Assembly (NCBI GenBank): GCA_017560095.1
Contig: JAFYOU010000002.1
Location: forward strand, 62,001 to 126,000
Reading direction: 5' to 3'
DNA: 64,000 nucleotides
From: Candidatus Gastranaerophilales bacterium
GTDB lineage: Bacteria > Cyanobacteriota > Vampirovibrionia > Gastranaerophilales > Gastranaerophilaceae
Part shown: one piece after another, positions 47,192 to 55,028 of the stretch
Layout of the letters: each line of letters opens with the position of its first letter
Position numbering within the stretch: position 1 is the first letter of the stretch
Program-made: the position numbers and the translations under genes
Notes under the pieces: model-generated
Database searches by the model: none
What the model saw: the letters and a program-made list of their open reading frames with translations, nothing else
What the model was told of the DNA's origin: nothing

Positions 47192-47308
47192 TTACTTTCC
47201 TTTCATTAAATACGTCTCTATTAACAATGCTGTGATACCCTTTAATAAATCATCTTGTATATCGGTATCATCTATGTACAGTTTATTTATAAACTTGTTG
47301 TTAGACAT
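47192..47308 (-). CDS. 38-aa peptide upstream of the recombinase
   Basis: The peptide reads MSNNKFINKLYIDDTDIQDD followed by LLKGITALLIETYLMKGK. A good AAAGGCGGG site lies 4 nt before ATG, and the stop is 2 nt before the recombinase ATG. The recombinase Shine-Dalgarno sequence is the peptide's own last codons, so translation is probably coupled. No homology is recognised. It could be a regulator of the recombinase or a leader peptide. Confidence 0.6.
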   Translation of the reverse strand: MSNNKFINKLYIDDTDIQDDLLKGITALLIETYLMKGK

Positions 47309-47327
47309 TTTACCCGCCTTTCATTTT

Positions 47328-47349
47328 GGGTACTATAATTCATGTACCC
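47328..47349. promoter_or_regulatory. Candidate operator before the peptide-recombinase pair
   Basis: GGGTAC and GTACCC are inverted around 10 bp (47328-47333 and 47344-47349). A TTGACA lies upstream on the minus strand (47370-47365). A repressor bound here would cover the likely promoter. Confidence 0.45.
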
Positions 47350-47443
47350 GATATTACATACACTTGTCAAGGATTTTTATTTATATGAAGTAGTACACTA
47401 CAGATGTATAAATATTTTTTTAAATCCTTTTTACACCATCCTT

Positions 47444-47553
47444 TATACTGATTAAAGATTTTGCTTTATACTGCAAAGGTATATTACAAATTTTTTACCA
47501 ACAAATTAAAGCGCAAATTTGCACCATAAATCAGTATAACTATTTAGTATACT
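47444..47553. promoter_or_regulatory. Gap between HNH gene and recombinase unit with repeated TATACTG motifs
   Basis: TATACTGATT (47444-47453) is inverted as AATCAGTATA (47529-47538), and TTTATACTG recurs at 47465-47473. A palindrome AGTATACT lies at 47546-47553. These may be operator half-sites or ends of an RNA stem. No gene is seen between 47350 and 47551. Confidence 0.35.
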
Positions 47554-48487
47554 AATAATAGGCATCCCCATTTGGTTTTAGACTCTTTTTTAAAGCTCTT
47601 TGATTAATATATTTATTTTCGCCTTTAATTCTCTTGTATAGTGCATTTTCTTTTTCTATTTCTCTAATAAAAATTAGGCAAGAATAAGCACATATTCTAT
47701 CTTTTTCATTAAAGCTTGATAATGGCTCATTATATCCATTGTTTAAGCTTTCAATGAACTCTTTGTAATAAAAATAACGATTTTTGATTTGATATAGTCT
47801 TGTTTTGCCTAAGTATTTTTTAAATTTATTCTTAACTTTGCTTATCGATGAATTATTATAAAATTCTTTTAAAACCTCAAAAATAACATCATCTCTATTA
47901 GATAAAGTATTTCTTTTGCATTTTTGAAGTCTTACATTCCTCCTAAAATCTTCTAATACGTCATAAACAGCAAGAAGATATTTGTAACTAGTTAATAAAT
48001 CCAATTCATCATGGTATTTTTCTTCAACTGAACACAAATTTAAAATTGAATTATTATCTTTAACTTTATCTACGTGATGTATTTCAAGGTTTAAAATATT
48101 TGAATATAAACAAGCGCAAAGTCTATGAATAGTGCAATAACAATTATATTTTGAATAGCCTGTTTCAAGTTTTTGGCATAAACCTTGTTTTAAAAGCAAG
48201 CTATAAATATTTTCTGGTAAATTATTCTTGATTGAATTAATTTGAAATTTTATATAATCAGAATCTAATTCACATCTTTTTAAATCAACAAAATATGGAT
48301 TTTTGCAATTTTCAACAATTAATTTATATTCATCATTTGGTGTTGAAAATTTTTTAACAACTGCAAAATAATAATCTTTAATGTAATTCGCCCCAAGAAT
48401 TACATATTCTTCTTTTGGGTCTAAATATTTTTCAATGATTTTTTCTTTAATAAGAAAATGTTCGTATAGCAACTTTGTTTGATTCAT
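47552..48487 (-). CDS. HNH-endonuclease-like protein
   Basis: A 311-residue protein with an HNH-type core in the middle: LEIHHVDKVKDNNSILNLCSV followed by EEKYHDEL (His-His, Asn, His), preceded by a His/Cys-containing stretch CTIHRLCACLY. The N- and C-terminal parts are helical and basic and are not recognised. The start at 48487 is chosen because AGGAAAGGA lies upstream; the frame could begin 12 codons earlier. Phage and island HNH enzymes nick or cut DNA; a homing or packaging role here is inference. Confidence 0.65.
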   Translation of the reverse strand: MNQTKLLYEHFLIKEKIIEKYLDPKEEYVILGANYIKDYYFAVVKKFSTPNDEYKLIVENCKNPYFVDLKRCELDSDYIKFQINSIKNNLPENIYSLLLKQGLCQKLETGYSKYNCYCTIHRLCACLYSNILNLEIHHVDKVKDNNSILNLCSVEEKYHDELDLLTSYKYLLAVYDVLEDFRRNVRLQKCKRNTLSNRDDVIFEVLKEFYNNSSISKVKNKFKKYLGKTRLYQIKNRYFYYKEFIESLNNGYNEPLSSFNEKDRICAYSCLIFIREIEKENALYKRIKGENKYINQRALKKSLKPNGDAYY

Positions 48488-48561
48488 TTGGATGTCCTTT
48501 CCTTTTCCTTTGAACATCATCATTGAATCATATTGTGTTTTTACGAAGAAAAAATCCTTTG

Positions 48562-50100
48562 CTAATTTTTTGCTCGGGATTTTTTTGTTAAACTTTCAAG
48601 TTTCTCCATATTTTCGATTAACATATTATATGCACAAGAGTTGTTAAGCGTTAGAACCATATTAATGCTTTGAGTGGTTTCTTTAAGGAAATAGTTTATT
48701 TGTTCATATTTTTCTAAACGTTCTATTTCTTGTACGTGTTTTTTAAAATCTACACCTTTAAATTTATCGTGCTTTAATTCATATTCAATATTTGAAATTT
48801 TATTTAAAATTGTTTTGTTGCTTATATTTTTTAATTCATACAACTTTTCTTTTAAACAGTTTAAAGCATATTCTTGTTTAGATGTTGAATTAATATAGTT
48901 GCACAATGTTTCAATATTTATTAATACATCTTTTTCTTTTAATGTTTCATATATGGACAAAAATTTTTCTTTTAAAAGTATTTTGAATTTATCAAAAATA
49001 TCATCAAAATTTATTTTATTGCAATAATTTTTGTTTTTATAGGTGCAAAATTTGCAGTCTTTATTGCATTCAAACAAATTATCAAGAGTTGAAGTATAAA
49101 ATTTATAATTTTCATCATTTTTCAATATTAATCTGCCATAATTCCATTCAGCATATTCATAACAATATTTATTCTCAATTTGTGCGGAAAAAAACTTTAA
49201 AAATTGATAAATTGAAATTACATCATTATAAATGTTTCTATATCTCAGCCAATCTTGGTTGCTTTGTTCCTTATCATCATTTATTGGTTTGTTTTCTTGC
49301 TTTTTCTTATACTTATCTTTTAATCCAAAAAGTCTTTCATTCCAAAAAGTAAGCTCGCATTTTTCTATATAATCTTTGGTTAAGTTTTTAAGCTCGTATA
49401 TCATTTTAAAATAATTGGCATTTAGCATTAATAACATCCAAAGCCAAAACCAATAATTTTTTGATAAAGTTTCACAATTGCTCCAAGCATTAGAAAGCAT
49501 TGGGAAAAAATCAATCAATTTTAAAATAGAATAATTGCAACAATATTCTAAATCACCTTCTATTTTAAGTGAATAATTTAAACCGAAAATTTTCTTAATA
49601 TCTATGTTTATCGGCAAAATGGTTTCTTGTGCAAGATTTTCAATGCTTTTTATATTGTTTGAAATATCAATAATTGCGTATAATAGGTTTGACAAAGAAG
49701 GAGTTTTAAGAAGAATTTCTTTAAAATATTTGTATGTAATTGGTTTGCTATAATCAATAAGGGAATAATTATAGATTTTTTTCCAGTCTTTTTGTGTATA
49801 ATGCTCGGTTTCTGGTTTATTTTTTATATAAGTTAAAATTTTGCGTATATTTTTTATGTATTCTTTAATACATCCTTCTACATTAAAATCGCAAGCATCC
49901 ATATAAAAATCATATAAAAAATCTTCATCTATAATATCTTCGATAAAAATTAATTCTTCATCTGAGTTTTCAAATTCTTCAAACACCTCATCTGGCATGG
50001 GTTGAAGTGTGAAAGTGTAAAGCTCTTTTATTGGGTTTAATTTAGGCTCCTTATTTTTTTCTGTATTTTTTGAATTTTTGTGTGGTGCTTTTTCTGACAT
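48562..50100 (-). CDS. 512-aa protein of unknown function with cysteine cluster
   Basis: I do not recognise this protein. It has an acidic N-terminal third, an aromatic hydrophobic patch (NYWFWLWMLLMLNANYF, about residue 225) and a Cys cluster CNKDCKFCTYKNKNYC (about residues 358-373) that could bind metal. The rest is helical and Lys/Asn-rich. The start is set at 50100 (MSEKAP) because GCGAGG lies 7 nt upstream. It is the first gene of the minus-strand run leading to the recombinase. Confidence 0.55.
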   Translation of the reverse strand: MSEKAPHKNSKNTEKNKEPKLNPIKELYTFTLQPMPDEVFEEFENSDEELIFIEDIIDEDFLYDFYMDACDFNVEGCIKEYIKNIRKILTYIKNKPETEHYTQKDWKKIYNYSLIDYSKPITYKYFKEILLKTPSLSNLLYAIIDISNNIKSIENLAQETILPINIDIKKIFGLNYSLKIEGDLEYCCNYSILKLIDFFPMLSNAWSNCETLSKNYWFWLWMLLMLNANYFKMIYELKNLTKDYIEKCELTFWNERLFGLKDKYKKKQENKPINDDKEQSNQDWLRYRNIYNDVISIYQFLKFFSAQIENKYCYEYAEWNYGRLILKNDENYKFYTSTLDNLFECNKDCKFCTYKNKNYCNKINFDDIFDKFKILLKEKFLSIYETLKEKDVLINIETLCNYINSTSKQEYALNCLKEKLYELKNISNKTILNKISNIEYELKHDKFKGVDFKKHVQEIERLEKYEQINYFLKETTQSINMVLTLNNSCAYNMLIENMEKLESLTKKSRAKN

Positions 50101-50253
50101 CTTAAAACCTCGCCAGCTACCCCTCAAACCTTGTTAATGTAATAATTATACCCTAAATTATGTATAACTTGAATCTAATTATCAAATAGGCAATAAAAAT
50201 ATATTTTCTGTTTTTATACTAATATAAATATAAAATAAGTTTAAGGAAACAAC

Positions 50254-51324
50254 ATGTCTATTCCAAGTATATCTCCAGCAAATTTAGCCGTTATTGAAAA
50301 ACAAAAAAATCAACAAAGTGCAAATGTTGCTGTTCAAAAGACCGAAACAACAGGTAACAATAAAAAAATTATGCTTGCATTAGCAGGACTTGCTACTATT
50401 GGCTTGGCAACAATTGGAATATATGCATTAACAAAAAATCATAAAAGAGTCACTGAAGCAGGGCAAGATTTCTCAAGAAGAGGTGAAGATTTGCTTCAAG
50501 GTTTAACTGGTAAACCAAGTAAAAGTACTGGTGCCATTGAAGATGCAAAAAAGTTAAGTAATAAATTAGCCGAACTTCAACAATTAAAAACAAGTTCAAC
50601 AATAGAAACAGCAGATGGAATAATTACATTTGAAAAAGAAGTTCCTACAATTAAAACAAGTGTTGCGGATGATGTTGCAAATTGGAAAAAAATAAGGGAA
50701 ACTGCGCCAAAGTATGACGATAAAACGCCAATTAATACAGATTTTGACGAGTTTATCATTGTACCGCATCAATATACTGATGATACTGAAATTTTAATAC
50801 GTGGCAAAGATTATACTTGTGATTTTTCCGTGTATAAAGTAGAAGATGGAAAAATATCAAAACTTGAAAATGCTAGATTGAGCGAATATACACGTGAAAA
50901 GGATTCTTCATGTTTGTTTGAAATTCAACCAGATAAAAGGTGTCTTCAGACTGGAATTTTTGAAGATGGTAGAAAGTATGTTTCTTGCGCATACCAACTT
51001 GGCGAAACAGATGAAGCTGGTAGAATAATGTATGAAACAATTATGCTTGTGTCAAAAGGCAAAGAATTTACACAATCTCAAAAAGATTTAATTAAAGCTT
51101 TTGAGTGTTCAAAAGGCAAAAGATTTAAAAACGATATTCCACCTATGATATTTGGAAAATATGTTCCATCGGGTTGCAAATCTTTGCCTTACAATCAGGC
51201 GATATTTTTAGAAAATAGAAATGCTCTTTTATCGGCAATCTACAGTTGGTCTAAAAACGTTGGCGAATTTGATATTGAAAAATATTTACAAACTCAAGGT
51301 GATATTTTTAGAATAGGTCGTTAA
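50254..51324 (+). CDS. Membrane-anchored protein of unknown function
   Basis: A 356-residue protein. The polar 33-residue N-terminus is followed by one hydrophobic segment (about 35-55, IMLALAGLATIGLATIGIYAL), a helical linker and a globular C-terminal part with six cysteines and strands (FDEFIIVPHQY, KYVSCAYQLG). No family is recognised. TAAGGAA precedes ATG and TAAAAT lies near 50232. It is transcribed away from the HNH operon. Confidence 0.55.
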   Translation: MSIPSISPANLAVIEKQKNQQSANVAVQKTETTGNNKKIMLALAGLATIGLATIGIYALTKNHKRVTEAGQDFSRRGEDLLQGLTGKPSKSTGAIEDAKKLSNKLAELQQLKTSSTIETADGIITFEKEVPTIKTSVADDVANWKKIRETAPKYDDKTPINTDFDEFIIVPHQYTDDTEILIRGKDYTCDFSVYKVEDGKISKLENARLSEYTREKDSSCLFEIQPDKRCLQTGIFEDGRKYVSCAYQLGETDEAGRIMYETIMLVSKGKEFTQSQKDLIKAFECSKGKRFKNDIPPMIFGKYVPSGCKSLPYNQAIFLENRNALLSAIYSWSKNVGEFDIEKYLQTQGDIFRIGR

Positions 51325-51360
51325 TTGTTAACTTGCAACTATTTATAATTTATCCTATAA

Positions 51361-51379
51361 AACAAGTTGATAACTTGTT
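51361..51379. promoter_or_regulatory. Palindromic operator candidate before the 51-aa gene
   Basis: AACAAGTT, GAT, AACTTGTT is a perfect 8-bp inverted repeat. Its right arm falls where the -35 of the promoter at 51395 should be. Confidence 0.5.
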
Positions 51380-51394
51380 AATTTAATAATATAT

Positions 51395-51406
51395 TATAAT
51401 GAAATT
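51395..51406 (+). promoter_or_regulatory. Predicted leaderless promoter of the 51-aa gene
   Basis: A consensus TATAAT, then GAAATT (6 nt), then GTG at 51407. This repeats the spacing seen at ten other genes in the window. Confidence 0.55.
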
Positions 51407-51562
51407 GTGTTTTATTTATTTTTCAATAATAAAAAATCTTTAAAAAACGAAATACAAAATCTTGAAGATTTTGGCATTGATGAGATTGAAAATATTAACA
51501 ATAAAGAATATTTAAAAGAAAAATTATCAACCTATGAATACTTTTCAGATGACGAAATTTAA
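51407..51562 (+). CDS. 51-aa protein, GTG start, function unknown
   Basis: The predicted product begins MFYLFFNNKKSLKNEIQ and ends STYEYFSDDEI, basic first and acidic later. The case rests on the perfect -10 with 6-nt spacing to the GTG, the operator-like palindrome just upstream, and a clean open frame to TAA. An ATG-start alternative (51399) gives only 14 residues. It could be a small regulator or antitoxin; no homology is recognised. Confidence 0.5.
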   Translation: MFYLFFNNKKSLKNEIQNLEDFGIDEIENINNKEYLKEKLSTYEYFSDDEI

Positions 51563-51598
51563 TCTGAACCTTTTATTTTAAAATTCGTTTTATTTAAT

Positions 51599-52015
51599 AT
51601 GAAAAAATTATTAGCTTCATTTTTAACTTTGCTATTTTTATCTGCTTCAGTACTAGCTGGAACAATAAATTCTTACGATAAATATGGTTCTAAAAGTGGT
51701 TCATATAAAACATCTGGTTCAACAACTACCAAATATAATAAATATGGTCAAAAAGAATCAACTTATAAAAAATCTGGAAATAAAACAACTGAATATAATA
51801 AATACGGCTCAAAAACTGCAACATACAAGAAATCTGGCTCAACTACAACAAAATATGATTCACAAGGCAGAAAACAAACAACCTATAAAACATTAGGTTC
51901 TACAACAAATGTTTATGATAAATATGGCAGAAAAACAGGCTATTACAAGAAAACATCGAATGGTAAAGTCGTAGAATACGATAAATACGGACGTAAGGTC
52001 GGTACATATAAATAA
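51599..52015 (+). CDS. Secreted protein of 20-residue YDKYG repeats
   Basis: A 138-residue protein with a clear signal peptide (MKKLLASFLTLLFLSASVLA, cleavage after Ala20) and then five tandem repeats of about 20 residues starting Y(D/N)KYGxK and containing TYKxSGSTTT, plus a partial sixth. It is rich in Tyr, Lys, Thr and Gly and has almost no hydrophobic core outside the signal. The repeats predict a short beta-rich exported fibre or surface-binding protein. No family is named. Confidence 0.7.
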   Translation: MKKLLASFLTLLFLSASVLAGTINSYDKYGSKSGSYKTSGSTTTKYNKYGQKESTYKKSGNKTTEYNKYGSKTATYKKSGSTTTKYDSQGRKQTTYKTLGSTTNVYDKYGRKTGYYKKTSNGKVVEYDKYGRKVGTYK

Positions 52016-52197
52016 TTTGCATTAAAATTTTAAACAGGTAAATTGCTAAAATTCAAATATAATGTGTGTTTAAACGCATTTTAAAATGTTTGAAAATGCT
52101 AAAAATACCAAAAATTTGAATTAAAAAACATTCTAAACTTTATATCGCAAATCTAACAAACCTTAAAATTGATTCTAGTGGGCTTAAATTCAATGTT

Positions 52198-53565
52198 TTA
52201 TTTATCGCTTTCGTCGTTATTTTTTGAAAAATTACCAATTTTTACAAGTTGTTTTGCAAACTTAATTACATCTTTTGGAATCAGTATATTGTCGTTCTTT
52301 TTCTGTTTTTCTTTGATTCTAAAAAAGTCTTTTGCAAGTTCTAATTTTACTCTCCTTGCACTTATATCTTCGCTTTGGTGTTTTGCTTCTCTTTTTGTTT
52401 CTATATAATCAATATTTTTTAAATATGGGTCAATACTTGCAATTTTTATTTCAAAATCCCTAAGCTCCATTTGATAATTATGTCTTTTTTTAGCCTCCAT
52501 CGCTAGGTACAAAGCGGGTGCATATAATGTAAAAGCTACAGGGATTCTTTCAAGAATGTTTATCCAAGTAACGGTATGCTCCATTGATTCTTGCCAAATG
52601 CAGCTTGCCATCAATAATGACATTACAAACATAATTAAAAAAGCACTCACATACAAACACCACACTTTTTTATTTTCATCATCAGCAAGTTTTTTATAAT
52701 TTCCGCAAGAAATATTCTTGCCAATTAATCCATATAATTTTTCTACTTCTTCATTTTTTTCGGTAATTTGCCTTAATATTTCATTGGCTTTATTTAAAAA
52801 ATTTGTTTCAATGTTATGTATATTAAGTTTTTGATTTTTTGCTTCATTTTCCCAATATGTAACAACTTGCTCTCTATCTTTTTCTACTTCGCTAAGTTTT
52901 TCTTTCCATTCATTTTTAATTTCATCATTTGAATCAAACCACTGTGATTTTATTTTTTCTTGATTTTCTGCAAACTTTTCATTGAAATCTGCAATTTTAT
53001 TAGCAAATAGCGTATCTCTTTCAATTTGGTTTTTATTAAATTGCTCCGAAAAACCATTTATAATTGCTTGTTGTTCTTCTATCTTGTCTTGTAATTTTTG
53101 AATCTCATTTTTGTAATCTTTTATATTTCCTTCATATGATTCCACTTTCTTTTTTAAACGAGTAAATGATTGTTTGCTGTTGCCTACTATTGTCGCCAAA
53201 GAAGTAGATATTGTTTCTTTGTCATCAAAACAAAGTTTTGAAATAGCATTAATTATGTGTTCGATATTTGTTCTAATTTGTTGAATATATTGAGTATTAT
53301 TATAAGTGCGATAATTATATAAAGCATTGTTAATGTTGGAAATGTAGGAGGCTAAGTCTTTAAAAAGCTCATTAGTAAAGAATTCTTCTTGGGTTTTTTC
53401 TATTTTATTGATTAAAGTTTGAATTACAACTTCAGCTCTATACATAATAGATGAAGTTTCAGGGTTATCTTTGTATTCTTCTAGATATCCAGAAAAAGTT
53501 AGTATATTGTCTTGTAATTTAATCAAATCTTGATTGCATTCTGACAATTGTATATTTAATTCCAT
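52198..53565 (-). CDS. Long coiled-coil protein with two C-terminal membrane segments
   Basis: A 455-residue protein. About 290 residues of helical, coiled-coil sequence (with QKLQDKIEEQQAI-like heptads) precede two hydrophobic segments (about 305-325, VWCLYVSAFLIMFVMSLLMA, and about 345-360, PVAFTLYAPALYLAM). A cytoplasmic basic tail of about 90 residues follows. No family is recognised. It is divergent from the HEPN/Abi-like gene across 164 bp, so the two could form one module. Confidence 0.6.
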   Translation of the reverse strand: MELNIQLSECNQDLIKLQDNILTFSGYLEEYKDNPETSSIMYRAEVVIQTLINKIEKTQEEFFTNELFKDLASYISNINNALYNYRTYNNTQYIQQIRTNIEHIINAISKLCFDDKETISTSLATIVGNSKQSFTRLKKKVESYEGNIKDYKNEIQKLQDKIEEQQAIINGFSEQFNKNQIERDTLFANKIADFNEKFAENQEKIKSQWFDSNDEIKNEWKEKLSEVEKDREQVVTYWENEAKNQKLNIHNIETNFLNKANEILRQITEKNEEVEKLYGLIGKNISCGNYKKLADDENKKVWCLYVSAFLIMFVMSLLMASCIWQESMEHTVTWINILERIPVAFTLYAPALYLAMEAKKRHNYQMELRDFEIKIASIDPYLKNIDYIETKREAKHQSEDISARRVKLELAKDFFRIKEKQKKNDNILIPKDVIKFAKQLVKIGNFSKNNDESDK

Positions 53566-53717
53566 TTAACATATACTCCCCAACATTTTGCCTCATGATA
53601 TGATATTTTTAGTCCAAAATCAAGTACTATTGCGTGATTAATTGGTAAAACAATAAATATTTTTGAATCTGTTTGATTCATAGATTGTGAATTATACCCA
53701 TGCCTAAATATTCCTGC

Positions 53718-53729
53718 TATAATTGATTT
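53718..53729 (+). promoter_or_regulatory. Predicted leaderless promoter of the HEPN/Abi-like gene
   Basis: TATAAT in extended form (TGC before it), then TGATTT (6 nt), then ATG at 53730. Confidence 0.65.
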
Positions 53730-54398
53730 ATGCAAGATATAAGAATTGATAATACTGAATTAACAAGCATTTTATCACTAGCAAGATTGTCATCATATAA
53801 AAATGAGGCAGAAACTACCGATGAGTTATTGACACAGTATACGTACAATATCAAAGTTTCTGAAGCTTTTTATCCCGTATTGGCATTATTTGAAATTGTG
53901 CTCAGAAATAAAATTTGTTCGGCTATTGAAAAATTAATTAAACCAAATTGGTTAATGGCTGAGTTAGAAAAACAAACAATATTGCGTAATGAAGAATATT
54001 TAAAATTAATTGAAGCAAAAGAACATTTGATTAAAAATAATAAAAAAATAACCAATGATAGATTAATTGCAGAAATGACTTTTGGGTTCTGGGTTTATTT
54101 ATTTACAAAAGCATATAAACCACGCTTATGGGATAAAAAACATTTCTTTGAAACTGTTTTTCCAAATTATAAAACCAATAAAGAGTTGGTTAATTTAACA
54201 TTATTGCAGGACGATTTAAGAACAATTTTAAGATTAAGAAATAGAATATTTCATCATGAAATTATAACTAACGGTCGAATCACGCCAATGCAAAATTATC
54301 AAATTATTTTAAATTTAATTCATTTAATGTCGGATGATGCAGTAAAATATTTAAATCAAATATCAAGATTTGAGGCTATAATAAGTCAAAAGCCCTAG
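53730..54398 (+). CDS. Abi-like protein with HEPN-type RxxxxH motif
   Basis: A 222-residue helical protein that resembles the Abi-like (AbiD/AbiF) abortive-infection family. The N-terminal part has YPVLALFEIVLRNKICSAIEK and PNWL, the middle has FGFWVYLF, and LRNRIFHHE (about residues 173-181) matches the HEPN RNase signature R-N-x3-H. Such proteins cut RNA when triggered by phage. The mRNA is predicted leaderless. The neighbouring membrane coiled-coil gene is divergent. Confidence 0.75.
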   Translation: MQDIRIDNTELTSILSLARLSSYKNEAETTDELLTQYTYNIKVSEAFYPVLALFEIVLRNKICSAIEKLIKPNWLMAELEKQTILRNEEYLKLIEAKEHLIKNNKKITNDRLIAEMTFGFWVYLFTKAYKPRLWDKKHFFETVFPNYKTNKELVNLTLLQDDLRTILRLRNRIFHHEIITNGRITPMQNYQIILNLIHLMSDDAVKYLNQISRFEAIISQKP

Positions 54399-54481
54399 CG
54401 ACTCTGCAATAAATGCAGGACATACATCTAGGACTATCCATTTACATGATAAACCATTTTGTATACATTTTCAACCCTAAA

Positions 54482-54582
54482 GTTAACTTTTTTTGACAAA
54501 AAGTTAACAAAAAGTGAATCTTGGTTAACAAAAAGTTAAGTTTCTTTGACAAAAAGTTAAGTTTTTCAGATAAAAAGTTAAC
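54482..54582. repeat. Phased GTTAA(C/G) array, 21-bp period
   Basis: GTTAAC-like sites start at 54482, 54503 and 54524 (21 bp apart) and again at 54535, 54556 and 54577 (21 bp apart), with a degenerate GTGAAT at 54514 in the second phase. Most are preceded by AAAAA. Two helical turns between sites put them on one face of DNA. The array lies in the 351-bp gap between the HEPN gene and the small basic gene; the rest of the gap shows only a TATGAT near 54721. Confidence 0.8.
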
Positions 54583-54749
54583 TTTTTTTCAAGTAAAATT
54601 ACAAAAAACAAAGAAATAGTTGTATTTTTTTGAGATTTTATTTCCAAAACTTTCAACTTCTTCCTTTTACAACCTACATGTCCATAATTTCAAGTACCAC
54701 TATTCAAGAAACATAGGGGGTATGATAAAATTAAGAAAAAGGAGTATAT

Positions 54750-54950
54750 ATGGCAACAGGTGGTGCAAGAGCTGGTGCGGGTCGACATAAGACCAATAAG
54801 CCTACAACAAAAGCAACGATATACAAAGCAGATAGAAAAATCATAAACGATTATGCTCTATCGCTCGGCATTCCTGTTAATGAATTAATGCATTTGGTGT
54901 TTACTCACAAAGATTTTGAAAACTATCTAAATAAAATACAAAATATGTAA
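54750..54950 (+). CDS. Small basic protein, possible DNA-binding regulator
   Basis: A 66-residue protein with N-terminal GGARAGAGRHK, a motif seen in many small phage and plasmid proteins, and a short strand-helix-helix pattern (TKATIYKADRKIINDYALSL and VNELMHLVF) that fits a ribbon-helix-helix domain. AAAAAGGAG lies 6 nt before ATG. The phased array upstream is an obvious candidate binding site. It could be an excisionase, copy-control or partition-type protein; this is inference. Confidence 0.6.
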   Translation: MATGGARAGAGRHKTNKPTTKATIYKADRKIINDYALSLGIPVNELMHLVFTHKDFENYLNKIQNM

Positions 54951-54954
54951 TATA

Positions 54955-55028
54955 TTACTTTTCAATTTCTTTTAATAAGTCATACATCATAAAAATAAGT
55001 TCAAAAGTATTCAAACTCCTCTTAGTGT
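54955..55028 (-). other. Alternative recombinase C-terminus in the free element (predicted)
   Basis: When the minus strand of the right end is joined to the core at 55029 in the recombinase frame, it stays open for 24 codons, beginning HTKRSLNTFEL and ending MMYDLLKEIEK, then TAA at 54957-54955. The stop lies 4 bp from the stop of the convergent gene. In the integrated state this fragment has no start and no gene upstream. Confidence 0.65.

Noticed and set aside
49089..49352. Plus-strand 87-codon open frame opposite the 512-aa gene
   Set aside because: There is no ribosome site and it is rich in His/Tyr/Cys in the way expected from antisense of Lys/Asn-rich coding DNA.
54482..54582. CRISPR array
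   Set aside because: The repeats are only about 11 bp, the gaps are about 10 bp and not unique spacers, and no cas gene is present.
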